Source: DATEVL01 sp035281845 (GTDB taxonomy: Bacteria > Chloroflexota > Anaerolineae > Anaerolineales > E44-bin32). From it: a DNA stretch of 64,000 bases. The notes beneath the pieces were generated by a model. The model was not told the DNA's origin. It was given only the letters and a program-made list of their open reading frames with translations, and did not search any database. The position numbers and the translations under genes were made by a program. Numbering within the stretch: position 1 is the stretch's first letter; each line of letters opens with the position of its first letter. Shown in pieces: positions 40,784 through 48,744 of the stretch. The stretch is from NCBI GenBank assembly GCA_035281845.1, contig DATEVL010000150.1, positions 1 through 64,000 of the forward strand, given 5' to 3'.

Positions 40784-40890
40784 TGGTGAGCAGTGATCTG
40801 TGATCCGTGACCAGTGACCAGTGACCAGTGACCAGGTGGCGATCTGCGACTGATGACTGATGACTGATGACTGATGACTGATGACTGATA
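40784..40890. repeat. Tandem tract: CAGTGACC units then exact GATGACT units
   Basis: Positions 40784-40841 hold about seven imperfect 7-bp units (CAGTGATC/CAGTGACC). Positions 40850-40890 hold about six exact 7-bp GATGACT units. It is the most regular of the CAGTG-type tracts in the window. The change of unit within one tract suggests slippage-driven turnover. Confidence 0.7.
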
Positions 40891-41045
40891 ACCGATTGTT
40901 GCCTCCGAATTCGTCGGCCAGGAGGGCGGTCCAAGAGGCACCCTGAATGAGAAAAATGGCCCCCGGTCCTGAGTGGATTCGGATGTATACTCCTGTTCGC
41001 CAAACTCCATCCCGATTGTCCGGTTCGAGAAAAGGAGACATGAGA

Positions 41046-41546
41046 ATGCCTGAACTTTCTGATCATCGTCCTTTGGGATTTCGGGGTGATCTTTCGCTCT
41101 CGCCGGAACAGGTCGAGATGATGCGATCCCTGGAAGGGTCCGACCTGTGGTTTGTCGAGGAGCGACTGATCGGGAAGGGCTCGGTGGCTGCCGACAAGGT
41201 CCAAGGTGCGGTCGTTGAATTCAAACGTTATATGGCGCTCGTCGGGCTGGGGTACCGAAGCTTAGGCATGCTCAGCCCTGAGGTCGACGAGGTCTGGCAT
41301 GCATTCATCCTTTTCACCCGCGAGTACGCCGAATTCTGTCAGGCCGCATTCGGCTCGTTTGTCCATCACGTTCCCCGCACCAGCCGCTCGCCTCGGACGG
41401 AATCGAACGCCGACAACTTCCTCGCGGCGTATGGCGAGGTGTTTGGTGAGGTTCCGCCGGAGTGGTATGGAGTTCGTCATGGCGGGCGGTCCGCGATGGC
41501 CGACGAGCCGTCTGGCTGCGGCACCGAGGACTGTACCGATGGATAG
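41046..41546 (+). CDS. GRDP-like (glycine-rich-domain-containing) protein
   Basis: 166 residues from ATG 41046, eight bases after AAAGGAG (an in-frame ATG at 41040 is closer). The central part VVEFKRYMALVGLGYRSLGM, DEVWHAFILFTREYAEFCQA and FVHHVPR matches the conserved W-H-x-F-I-x-x-T-x-x-Y-x-x-F-C core of the GRDP-like family. Known from plants and bacteria, that family has no settled activity. The C-terminus has CGTEDC. It is predicted soluble. It lies between an LCP/TPR pair and a lipoprotein gene with its own promoter-like box. Confidence 0.7.
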   Translation: MPELSDHRPLGFRGDLSLSPEQVEMMRSLEGSDLWFVEERLIGKGSVAADKVQGAVVEFKRYMALVGLGYRSLGMLSPEVDEVWHAFILFTREYAEFCQAAFGSFVHHVPRTSRSPRTESNADNFLAAYGEVFGEVPPEWYGVRHGGRSAMADEPSGCGTEDCTDG

Positions 41547-41753
41547 AGGCGTGATCTTGTAATTGACAGCATCGATTGTGAGAGTCGTGCGCCCACTCGC
41601 TCGCTCCTCCTCACCCTTTCAAGGGGGAGGGGGAGCGGGCCTGTTTATCGGACCCCTACCTCTATTCCCATCCCTATCGCGAGGAGGGTTTTCCTTGGGG
41701 CGTAGCCACATCGAGGGCAGCTCCCCACGCGGTTCGCTGTCATGTCGTGATGG

Positions 41754-41759
41754 TAGAAT
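41754..41759 (+). promoter_or_regulatory. -10-like TAGAAT before the triple-SH3 lipoprotein
   Basis: TAGAAT in a GGTAGAATGCTCGGC context lies 29 bases before GTG 41789. The upstream gap (41580-41700) also holds a GC-rich palindrome (CACCCTTTCAAGGGGGAGG). Confidence 0.4.
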
Positions 41760-41788
41760 GCTCGGCTATGCTGGAGGGAGGCACGCTC

Positions 41789-43162
41789 GTGATAGGAAAC
41801 AGAAATTGGGTGGTCGCCGTATCGGTGCTGGTCGCGGCGGGATTAGTCCTTGGGGGGTGCTCGACGCCGACCGCCGCTCCACCAACGGAAGAGCCGACGG
41901 CCCTTCCGACAGAAATCCCGGCGGCGACGGAGACACCGCCCGCTCCGGGTCCGACGGCGATGCCGGAGGTGGGCGTGCCGGTGATCGAGACACCGGCACC
42001 CGGTGATCCAACCGCCATCGCCAACTACAACACCTACATCTACGGCGGCCCCGGCAAAGACTACGCGGTTTACGGTGCGTTTCTGGGCGGGGCGAGCGCC
42101 AAGGTTACCGGCGTGAGCCAGGACGGCTCGTGGTGGGTGGTCAGCGTTCCGCCGGCGCCGAACGGCATCGGTTGGGTCGAAGGTGTTTGGGTGACCGTTT
42201 CCGGTACCGAAGGCGTCCCCGTGGTCGCAGCTCCACCTGTGCCGCCGACGACGGACATGGTGCCGCCGGGTTCAAGCGATCCTCAGGCGACGACTCTTGT
42301 CAATACCTACGTGCGCACCGGCCCCGGAACGACGTATGCGGCCTATGGCGTCGCTCCGGCGGGTGTGACGGGACGGGTGATCGGCAAGAGCGAGGACGGA
42401 TCCTACTGGGTCGTTCGGCTTGATCCTCAGAAGGTCGGAGCCGGATACGGGTGGGTGGGCGCTTCGACCGTGCAGGCGAGCAATGTCGACGGCGTTCCGG
42501 TGATCCAGGCGCCTCCGCCTCCAGCGCAGGTCGCACCGTCTCCCCCTGCCGGCGGGGCGCCTTCGGCGACGGCTTTCGAATACGTCAATGTGCGGTCCGG
42601 GGCAGGCACCTGTTACGCCGTCTACGGCGTCGGCGCACCCGGCGCCACCGCCGAAATCGCGGCCGTTTCGTCGGACGGGCAATGGTGGCAGATCAAAATC
42701 CCGGCGAGCTTTAGCCCCGAAGGGTTAGGGTGGGTCGGCTCGAGTTACGTCGTGGCGTTGAACGCCGACAGCGTGCCGGTGATCCAGAGCGAGGCGTGCC
42801 CTGAGGTACCTGTGCCTCCACCGGCGGAATACGCCTGCTCGCTCGAGTCGCAGACTCCGGCAGACCACACACAGCTCTCGCCAGAGACGGTGTTCGAAAT
42901 CACGTGGGTCGTGATGAACACCGGGAATGAGGCGTGGACCGACGCCGTGCTGCAATTCATCATGTCGGGTGCCGGCGGGCCGTTGCATACCGGCCCGGAC
43001 TCGACCGACATCCCCGACGGTGTGGGCGCCGGCGATACCTATGACGCCAATGTCCCGGCGCTAGTACCGACCGACGCATGGGCCTACGGCGAGCTCTGGC
43101 AGATCCTCTCCGGCGACACCGCGGTTTGCGAGTTCTGGGTGATCATCGACGTCGCGGAGTAG
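41789..43162 (+). CDS. Lipoprotein with three SH3b repeats and an Ig-like C-terminal domain
   Basis: 457 residues from GTG 41789, seven bases after GGAGGGAGG. The lipobox is GLVLGGC. A Pro/Thr/Glu-rich linker follows, then three SH3b-like repeats, each with a [NV]-x-Y-x-[YV]-x-G-PG/AG core: NYNTYIYGGPGKDYAVYGAF, VNTYVRTGPGTTYAAYGVA and EYVNVRSGAGTCYAVYGVG. Each ends in GWV and V-PV. The C-terminal 110 residues (TVFEITWVVMNTGNEAWTDA, then GTDTYDANV-like strands) are like NBR1/Ig-like four-tryptophan domains. It is predicted surface-bound and wall-associated. It ends before a strong terminator. Confidence 0.82.
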   Translation: MIGNRNWVVAVSVLVAAGLVLGGCSTPTAAPPTEEPTALPTEIPAATETPPAPGPTAMPEVGVPVIETPAPGDPTAIANYNTYIYGGPGKDYAVYGAFLGGASAKVTGVSQDGSWWVVSVPPAPNGIGWVEGVWVTVSGTEGVPVVAAPPVPPTTDMVPPGSSDPQATTLVNTYVRTGPGTTYAAYGVAPAGVTGRVIGKSEDGSYWVVRLDPQKVGAGYGWVGASTVQASNVDGVPVIQAPPPPAQVAPSPPAGGAPSATAFEYVNVRSGAGTCYAVYGVGAPGATAEIAAVSSDGQWWQIKIPASFSPEGLGWVGSSYVVALNADSVPVIQSEACPEVPVPPPAEYACSLESQTPADHTQLSPETVFEITWVVMNTGNEAWTDAVLQFIMSGAGGPLHTGPDSTDIPDGVGAGDTYDANVPALVPTDAWAYGELWQILSGDTAVCEFWVIIDVAE

Positions 43163-43208
43163 CCCGAGCCCGGTCGTCGCGTTGAGCGACGACGAAGTCT
43201 ACATGACG

Positions 43209-43244
43209 AAACCCGGTTTCCTAGGAAACCGGGTTTCTTTTTCC
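43209..43244 (+). terminator. Intrinsic terminator of the triple-SH3 lipoprotein gene
   Basis: A perfect 14-bp inverted repeat (GAAACCCGGTTTCC, 43209-43222, with its complement 43225-43238) is followed by a T-rich run TTTTT. It lies 47 bp after the stop codon and works in the plus direction only. Confidence 0.9.
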
Positions 43245-43250
43245 TCAAGC

Positions 43251-43321
43251 GCCCCCGCCGGGACTCGAACCCAGACCAGCGGCTTCGAAGGCCGCTGCTC
43301 TATCCATTGAGCTACGGGGGC
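43251..43321 (-). tRNA. tRNA-Arg (anticodon TCG)
   Basis: On the minus strand the acceptor stem is GCCCCCG/CGGGGGC, the D arm GCTC...GAGC, and the anticodon loop CTTCGAA in a GCGGC/GCCGC stem, giving TCG (Arg). The T arm CTGGG TTCGAGT CCCGG is complete. CCA is not encoded. Confidence 0.94.
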
Positions 43322-43332
43322 GATGCTCGCGG

Positions 43333-43338
43333 ATTATA
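43333..43338 (-). promoter_or_regulatory. -10 element for tRNA-Arg
   Basis: The minus strand reads GTTATAATCC, with TATAAT ending 12 bases before the tRNA 5' end, the same placement as for tRNA-Thr. No clear -35. Confidence 0.6.
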
Positions 43339-43485
43339 ACGGGCTTCCGACACCCTGGAGCCCTTGTTCGGGAGGGAGTCGGAGTCCTGGCGGTGAGACG
43401 ACGCGCGAAGGCAAACCACAACGATGCTCGCCTGCCCTCGGGGGCAGGCGAGCAATGTTAGGTGCGTCGCAGCGAACGTGGGATC

Positions 43486-43779
43486 TTACGGGGCTGAGTT
43501 GGGGTAGCCGGGAACCTGCTTGCGCCGCAATCCGCCTCCACCGAGAGTAGCCAGGTCGAGAACCAAGGCCGCGATGATGATCGCATACTCAAGAACGGTA
43601 AAGCCACCTGGGAAGAACAGGACGTAGGCCAGAGTCGCCCAGGGTACAAAGATCAGGCCGAGCAGAGGCCAGATGACCGTGTCAAACGCAGTGTTCACTC
43701 GAACGGGGGCCAGCAGCCAGTAAACCAGGAACCCCAGCCGCGGCCCAAAGAAGCCGACTGCTAGAATAAAGCAGCACAT
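43486..43779 (-). CDS. Small membrane protein, unknown
   Basis: 97 residues. ATG 43779 lies eight bases after GGAGG; a GTG at 43794 is possible. Three hydrophobic helices (CFILAVGFFGPRLGFLVYWL, WPLLGLIFVPWATLAYVLFF, VLEYAIIIAALVLDLATLGG) are followed by a short tail. The pattern resembles small DUF-type proteins often found singly in Chloroflexota. No known function. Confidence 0.6.
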   Translation of the reverse strand: MCCFILAVGFFGPRLGFLVYWLLAPVRVNTAFDTVIWPLLGLIFVPWATLAYVLFFPGGFTVLEYAIIIAALVLDLATLGGGGLRRKQVPGYPNSAP

Positions 43780-43929
43780 CGCATTTTCCTCCACAAGGTG
43801 TTGCGCTCCGGGCCCGGTCTCGTTTCACGCCCGGCCATCCCCCGCAGGGGATCGCCCGATCGAACCGCACGGCCCCGGCGCGGCGATGGAACGGCGAGCC
43901 CGGAGCGAGCTATGGAACGACGGACCCGC

Positions 43930-44316
43930 TTACGCCCCCGCCGGCTTCTCCATCCCGAACGCCTTCTTGGTGCCGGGCAGCATGATGTAGATCAGCACCA
44001 GCCCGTTCAGGATCACCGCCACGTTGACGTCATACCACGTTCCGCTGCCGATCAAAACCATGAAGTTCATGATCAGGTTGAACACGGTGATGATCGCCAG
44101 GAACATCCACGCCGAGGGGTGCATGCCGAGCAACATCTGAGCCAGCCAGATGTAGACCCAGGCGAGAAGCGCGTACATGAAGGCGTACCAGTAGGCACCA
44201 GGGATACGTGCTGGCCCGATCCCGATGCCCAAGAAGCGCAGGGCTGCGAAGGCCGCCAGAATAGCGAAGAATCCGGAAACAATAGCAAGCAGGGTGATGC
44301 CGAACGGTCTTTTCAT
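43930..44316 (-). CDS. Small membrane protein, unknown
   Basis: 128 residues. A strong GAGGAGAA ribosome site precedes the ATG. Four hydrophobic helices: FGITLLAIVSGFFAILAAFA, YAFMYALLAWVYIWLAQMLL, AWMFLAIITVFNLIMNFMVL and VNVAVILNGLVLIYIMLP. A short basic C-terminus follows. It resembles a family of small four-helix proteins without assigned role. It is on the same strand as the 97-residue protein, 150 bp upstream of it. Confidence 0.65.
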   Translation of the reverse strand: MKRPFGITLLAIVSGFFAILAAFAALRFLGIGIGPARIPGAYWYAFMYALLAWVYIWLAQMLLGMHPSAWMFLAIITVFNLIMNFMVLIGSGTWYDVNVAVILNGLVLIYIMLPGTKKAFGMEKPAGA

Positions 44317-44508
44317 CTTTCTTCTCCTCGAGTTTGGAATGGGGGGACTGGAATGTCAGGGGCCGGCACCCATGAGTATACAGTGATTCGATTCGGCGCA
44401 ACAGGCCCACGGGTCAGGCCTCCAAGGATCCGTCACGACTCCTCGGCAAAACGAGGAGCCGGCGGGCCTTCGCGGATCCACGATCGTACCTTGCGCCGGG
44501 AAGACTCC

Positions 44509-44784
44509 TCAGAACGCCGGGATCACATCCTCCGGAATGTGGGCCAACTGCTGGTGGGCCCGGACCAGCCTGCGCTGGACGCCTTCCAGGGCGAGCCGCA
44601 AGTGGGGGTCCTGGCAGGTGAGCAGGGCGGCGCGCAGGTCCTCCTGCGCCCCGTCGATTTCGAGCATGACCTGCCAGCGCCGGCTGGAAAGCTCGCTGCG
44701 GATCGAACGCAAGAGCTCAACCTGTTCCTCCGAGAAGGCCTTGCCGAGCTCCTGGCGGATCCGTCGTATCTCTTCGCTGCTCAT
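44509..44784 (-). CDS. Small coiled-coil protein, unknown
   Basis: 91 residues. ATG 44784 is just after GGGTGAGG. It is wholly helical and charged (SSEEIRRIRQELGKAFSEEQ, RSELSSRRWQVMLEIDGAQE, LEGVQRRLVRAHQQLAHIPE), with heptad-like spacing suggesting a coiled coil or helical bundle. No known family. It is divergent from the aminotransferase gene at 45051. Confidence 0.55.
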   Translation of the reverse strand: MSSEEIRRIRQELGKAFSEEQVELLRSIRSELSSRRWQVMLEIDGAQEDLRAALLTCQDPHLRLALEGVQRRLVRAHQQLAHIPEDVIPAF

Positions 44785-44970
44785 CGCCTCACCCTTGCCG
44801 TCGCCCTGGCGAGAAGCTTGCCATCGCTTGGCTGCACTCGTGGCCGGCTCGGCCTTCGTTCGGCTCGGGCCTCCTCCCAACGACGTCAGGGCGGAGACTC
44901 CCGATGAATCATGCGGATCGAGGCGTGCGGCGGCGATCGGAGGCCCTTCGCGTTGCCCCGGCCGACGGTG

Positions 44971-44976
44971 TAGAAT
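44971..44976 (+). promoter_or_regulatory. -10-like TAGAAT before the aminotransferase
   Basis: TAGAAT in a GTGTAGAATCATCGC context lies 75 bases before ATG 45051. No -35 recognised. Confidence 0.35.
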
Positions 44977-45050
44977 CATCGCGCAGATTCCGCGCGAAGA
45001 CACCACGTTTCCACCGTCGATTCGCGCGCCCGATGGAAAGGCACCTCCGC

Positions 45051-46268
45051 ATGGCGTTGAGCCAGCTGGCACGTTCCATCAGCGAGTCCCCGACCCTTGC
45101 GCTCAACGAGGAAGCGCGCCGGCTGCACGAGCGGGGGGAGCCGGTCATCCACCTGGGGATTGGGGAGCCCAAGAACAAGGCGCCGATCGCCGCCGTGCTG
45201 GCGGCCGCCGCCAAGTTGACCGACGGCGATATCAAATACACTCCGGCCGACGGCCTGCCCTCGCTGAAGAAGGCCGTCATCCGCTACACCGATGACTGCT
45301 ACGACCGGCTGGTGGCGCCGGAGAACGTGATCATCTGTTCGGGCGCCAAGCAGGCGATCTACAACCTGCTCTTCACCATCCTCAATCCGCAGGATGAAGT
45401 CGTCCTGTTGGCTCCATACTGGGTGAGCTACCCCGAAATGGTGCGGATGCTGTACGGCGTGCCGGTCGTGGTCACGCCCGAGGATGGCACGTTCCATCCT
45501 CGGATGGAAGACATTGAGCGCGTTGTCGGCGGCTACACCAAGGCCGTCATCGTCAACAGCCCGAACAACCCGTCGGGCGTGGTCTACGACGAAAGCTTCA
45601 TGGCCGACCTGGTGGATTTCTGCGAGCGGAAGGACCTGTACCTGATTCTGGACGACATCTATCACAAGCTCGTCTTCGACGGACGGACGCCGCCGAACTC
45701 GCTCCGTTTCTCGAAGCGCGATCTGGACGGGGCCAAGATTATCGTCATCAACGGGATCTCGAAACTTTACGGAATGACCGGTTTCCGGATCGGCTGGGCG
45801 GTCGCCGCCCGCCCGGTGGTCGAGGTCATGACCAACGTTCAAGCGCAGACCACCTCCTGCCCTGCGTCGATTCTGCAGGCGGCCGCCGAAGGGGCGCTGA
45901 CCGGCATTCAGAGCGTCACGGACAGCCTGCGCATGACGATGGAGAACAATCGGAACGTCGCCCTGCGTGAGCTGGCGGCACTCCCCGGAGTCCGGACCGT
46001 CCCGCCCGGGGGAACGTTCTATTGCCTGCCGGACTTCCGCGCCTATCGAGGCGACTCGGTGGTCCTGGCGCGCTTTCTGCTGGAGAAAGCCCTGGTGGTG
46101 ACCGTCCCCGGCCGCGAATTCGGCATGGAAGGGCACTTGCGCCTGAGCTACGCCGGGTCGGCGCGCGACGTCGTCGATGGCATCGCCCGCATCCGCTGGG
46201 CGCTCGACCCCAATGCGCCGGAGGAAATCTACATCGGGGACCGCAAGCAGGTTCGAGACTGGGCGTAA
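45051..46268 (+). CDS. Class I/II PLP-dependent aminotransferase (aspartate aminotransferase-like)
   Basis: 405 residues from ATG 45051, which follows GGAAAGG. The type I fold is clear: SPTLALNEEARRLHERGEPV, HLGIGEPKNKAP, the PLP phosphate loop SGAKQAIYNLL, VNSPNNPSGVVYDES, LDDIYHKLVFDG, and the Schiff-base lysine in INGISKLYGMTGFRIGW. A C-terminal Arg is in LRLSYAGS for the substrate carboxylate. It is closest to the AspC/aminotransferase-I-gamma group that uses aspartate or aromatic and branched amino acids with 2-oxoglutarate; specificity is not certain. It stands alone. Confidence 0.9.
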   Translation: MALSQLARSISESPTLALNEEARRLHERGEPVIHLGIGEPKNKAPIAAVLAAAAKLTDGDIKYTPADGLPSLKKAVIRYTDDCYDRLVAPENVIICSGAKQAIYNLLFTILNPQDEVVLLAPYWVSYPEMVRMLYGVPVVVTPEDGTFHPRMEDIERVVGGYTKAVIVNSPNNPSGVVYDESFMADLVDFCERKDLYLILDDIYHKLVFDGRTPPNSLRFSKRDLDGAKIIVINGISKLYGMTGFRIGWAVAARPVVEVMTNVQAQTTSCPASILQAAAEGALTGIQSVTDSLRMTMENNRNVALRELAALPGVRTVPPGGTFYCLPDFRAYRGDSVVLARFLLEKALVVTVPGREFGMEGHLRLSYAGSARDVVDGIARIRWALDPNAPEEIYIGDRKQVRDWA

Positions 46269-46276
46269 GGTGAATC

Positions 46277-46400
46277 ATCCCTCCCCCGGAAAGGAGGAGG
46301 GGGACGGGGTCGCGATTCATCTGGCTTCACCCCCGCCCTGGACCTTCGCGCAGCACCCCGTAGCTTTGCGGAGGGGCCCCCTAAGAGGGGGTGGGAGTCT
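46277..46400. repeat. GC-rich palindromic repeats
   Basis: CCCTCCCCCGG-AAAGGAGGAGGGGG at 46277-46305 and CACCCCCGCCC...GGGGCCCCCTAAGAGGGGG at 46327-46400 form two imperfect hairpins between the aminotransferase and KtrA genes. Confidence 0.45.
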
Positions 46401-46414
46401 TTCTGGGAGGCCAA

Positions 46415-47074
46415 ATGGCGCGACGAAAGAAACCATCGGATGTCGCGGTGATCGGATTGGGGGGATTCGGCGGGAGCGTGGCTCGGCGGCTGGAGCGGAT
46501 GGGGCAATCCGTGCTCGGCATCGACCAGTCGGCCGAGAAGATCAAAGAGATCGCCGACGAGCTCACGCACACCATGATGCTCGACGCTACCAACGAGGAA
46601 GCGTTGCTCGAGGCCGACGTCGCTTCCTTCGACACGGCGATCGTGGCTATCGGCGATGACTTCGAAGCCAGCGCGCTCGTCACCGCGCACCTCAGGTCGC
46701 TTGGAGTTCGGCAGATCATCGCCCAGGCCAAATCTGTCCGCCACCGCGACATTCTGTCCCAGATCGGCGCGACCCAGGTGGTCATCCCGGAGGAGGACAG
46801 CGGTGAGCGTCTGGCCGAGGTCTTGTCGGGCACGGCTGAGATGGAGCGCCTCCGGCTGGGCGCCGACCGCAGCCTGGCGCGAGTGCCTGTTCCCCAATCC
46901 CTGGTTGGTGAGCCGGTGGAGGCCAGCGAGCGGTCGGAGGTCTCCGTCGTCATGCTCCAGCGCGCCGCCGATCTGATCTTGAATCCCGCCGGCGACCTAG
47001 GTCTGGAGCGCGGCGACGTCCTCTACGTCGTCGGGGACGAACCAAGCCTGGCCCGATTTCGCCTCCTCGGATGA
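46415..47074 (+). CDS. KtrA/TrkA-type RCK subunit of a K+ transporter
   Basis: 219 residues from ATG 46415 (GGGAGG six bases before). An RCK N-domain holds the nucleotide-binding loop VAVIGLGGFGGSVARRLERM and the beta-2 acidic end LGIDQS, then a DATNEEALLEA segment. The C-terminal TrkA_C-like domain has VSVVMLQRAADLILNP and GDVLYVVGDEPSLARF. Single-RCK KtrA proteins form octameric rings that gate KtrB by ATP/ADP or NAD(H). The last four bases overlap the ktrB start (ATGA), so the pair is co-translated. Confidence 0.9.
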   Translation: MARRKKPSDVAVIGLGGFGGSVARRLERMGQSVLGIDQSAEKIKEIADELTHTMMLDATNEEALLEADVASFDTAIVAIGDDFEASALVTAHLRSLGVRQIIAQAKSVRHRDILSQIGATQVVIPEEDSGERLAEVLSGTAEMERLRLGADRSLARVPVPQSLVGEPVEASERSEVSVVMLQRAADLILNPAGDLGLERGDVLYVVGDEPSLARFRLLG

Positions 47075-48477
47075 CCCTCGAGCGGGAAGCTCGCCGGCCC
47101 CGCACCCGCATCGTCCGCCTGCTGGGCCACGGCGCGGTCGCCCTCGCTCCCCGCCGTCTGCCGATCGCGGTCCGATTGGTTGCCGGGCTGGGACTGATGG
47201 TGGCCATCGGGACTCTCGTCCTGAGCTTGCGCGGGATGACCACCACCCCTCTGTCCCTGCTGGACACTTCATTCATGACGACGTCGGCCGTCACCGTAAC
47301 CGGCTTGGCCGTCGTCCCGGTCAGCACTTCCTTTACCTTCCTCGGTCAGATCGTGATCCTCCTGCTGGCCCAGATGGGCGGGGTCGGTTTCATGGTGATG
47401 GTCGTGCTGGCCCTGCGCCTGGCGGGGCAGCGGGTCTCCCTGGTCGACCGCCTGGCCCTGACAAGCTCGATCGGGTTGAGGGATCCGCGCTCCGTGCTGC
47501 AGATCATGACTCGAGCGACCCTTTTCATCCTGGCGGTGGAGGGGATGGGCGCCGTCCTCCTGTACCTCCATTGGACGGCGCGCGGGATTGTGCTCCCAGG
47601 CGACGCCTGGTTCTACGCTATCTTCCATTCCGTCATGGCCTTCTGCAATGCCGGTTTCGACCTTTTCAGCGGCAACACTGCGTACGGCGGTATCCCGGTG
47701 GACCCCGTGACGCTTGTCATCATGGGGGCCTTGATCATCATTGGCGGCCTCGGAATCCCGGTGCTCGCCGATCTTCTCACCCGGCGGCGGGGGCCTCGCC
47801 TGCATCTCCACACGCGCTTGGTTCTAGGGTCGAGCCTGGGACTGGTGCTGGTGGGGTGGGCGGGGTTACTGTTTGTTGAGTTTCGCCTCAGCGGCGTTCT
47901 GTCAGGGGAGTCGTTCGTCGACCGGGTCGTCATTGCCTGGTTCCAATCGGTGGCGGCTCGCACCGCAGGCTTCGCCTCGATATCGGACTTCGGCGGGCTG
48001 CACTCTGCGAGCCTTATTCTCTTGGGCGGATTGATGTTCGTCGGCAGCGCACCGGCCTCGATGGGTGGCGGGATCACGACCGGGAGCTTCGCCGTCCTGG
48101 CGCTGGCCGTAGTGAGCTACGCCACCGGTCGCGACGGCGTCTATGCGGGGGACCGGAAAATCCCCGCCGACGCTGTCTGGCGGGCGACGTTTATCCTGGT
48201 GGCGGGATTGGTCCTGGTCGTATTGGCCTCATGGACCATCCTGGTGCTTCAAGACTTGGCGAGCGAGGCGGTCGTCTTTGAAGTCGTCTCCGCTTTTTCC
48301 ACCACAGGCCTCTCTCTCGGCATCACGCCCCAGTTGGCTCCGGCGAGCCGGGTGTTGATCATGCTCGTGATGTTCTGGGGCCGGCTGGGCTCGGTGACGA
48401 TCATGCTGGCCATCCTCGCGCGCAAACCGCGCCAGCGACTCATCGACTACCCCGACGAAGTCGTGCTGGTCGGTTGA
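47071..48477 (+). CDS. KtrB/TrkH-type potassium transporter membrane subunit
   Basis: 468 residues. Four M1-P-M2 repeats of the TrkH/KtrB superfamily, with filter-like loops TTSAVTVTGLAV, HSVMAFCNAGFDLFSG, VAARTAGFASI and SAFSTTGLSLGITP, each with the single conserved Gly that forms the selectivity filter. The start overlaps the ktrA stop. With KtrA it forms an Na+- or H+-linked K+ uptake system in the cytoplasmic membrane. Confidence 0.92.
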   Translation: MTLEREARRPRTRIVRLLGHGAVALAPRRLPIAVRLVAGLGLMVAIGTLVLSLRGMTTTPLSLLDTSFMTTSAVTVTGLAVVPVSTSFTFLGQIVILLLAQMGGVGFMVMVVLALRLAGQRVSLVDRLALTSSIGLRDPRSVLQIMTRATLFILAVEGMGAVLLYLHWTARGIVLPGDAWFYAIFHSVMAFCNAGFDLFSGNTAYGGIPVDPVTLVIMGALIIIGGLGIPVLADLLTRRRGPRLHLHTRLVLGSSLGLVLVGWAGLLFVEFRLSGVLSGESFVDRVVIAWFQSVAARTAGFASISDFGGLHSASLILLGGLMFVGSAPASMGGGITTGSFAVLALAVVSYATGRDGVYAGDRKIPADAVWRATFILVAGLVLVVLASWTILVLQDLASEAVVFEVVSAFSTTGLSLGITPQLAPASRVLIMLVMFWGRLGSVTIMLAILARKPRQRLIDYPDEVVLVG

Positions 48478-48523
48478 AAGGCCAGGCGCGCAAAACAGAA
48501 CGATGCCCATGGTCGCCGAGTAG

Positions 48524-48529
48524 TAGAAT
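48524..48529 (+). promoter_or_regulatory. -10-like TAGAAT upstream of pckA
   Basis: TAGAAT in a TAGTAGAATCGC context lies about 215 bases before pckA, with the nested repeat in between. Tentative. Confidence 0.3.
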
Positions 48530-48598
48530 CGCACATCCTGGGATCGGGGCTCAGCGCGAGCGATGCACAGCGAACCGCTGAGGATTCGCACCCCCGAT

Positions 48599-48713
48599 GC
48601 GAGTCCCCCGAGCAGGCGTGGCCGAGGCGGTAGACGAGGGCTCGGCCTCTACGCCCTTCGGCGCACCGGAAGCGGTGCAGGCCGCCAAGGGCGCCGGAGC
48701 GGGGCCAAATCCG
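48599..48713 (+). repeat. Dispersed repeat interrupted by a CTCTAC/AG hairpin element (copy B)
   Basis: The outer part (48599-48644 and 48696-48713) matches the repeat at 8074-8136 and 62094-62158, which run through without a break. At 48645-48695 a 51-bp hairpin element, nearly identical to that inside the PPOX gene at 9568-9617 (one extra G), has been placed between GAGGGCTCG and GGAGCGG. This is direct evidence that the hairpin element moved into an older repeat. Its 26-nt apical insert is the same as in copy A. Confidence 0.7.
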
Positions 48714-48744
48714 AAGGATTTCAGGTCGCGGTGAGGGGCAGGGA

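Noticed and set aside
40784..40890. CAGTGACC/GATGACT tract as CRISPR or an iteron origin
   Set aside because: Units are 7 bp with no spacers. No replication-initiator gene is nearby, and similar tracts occur in many gaps.
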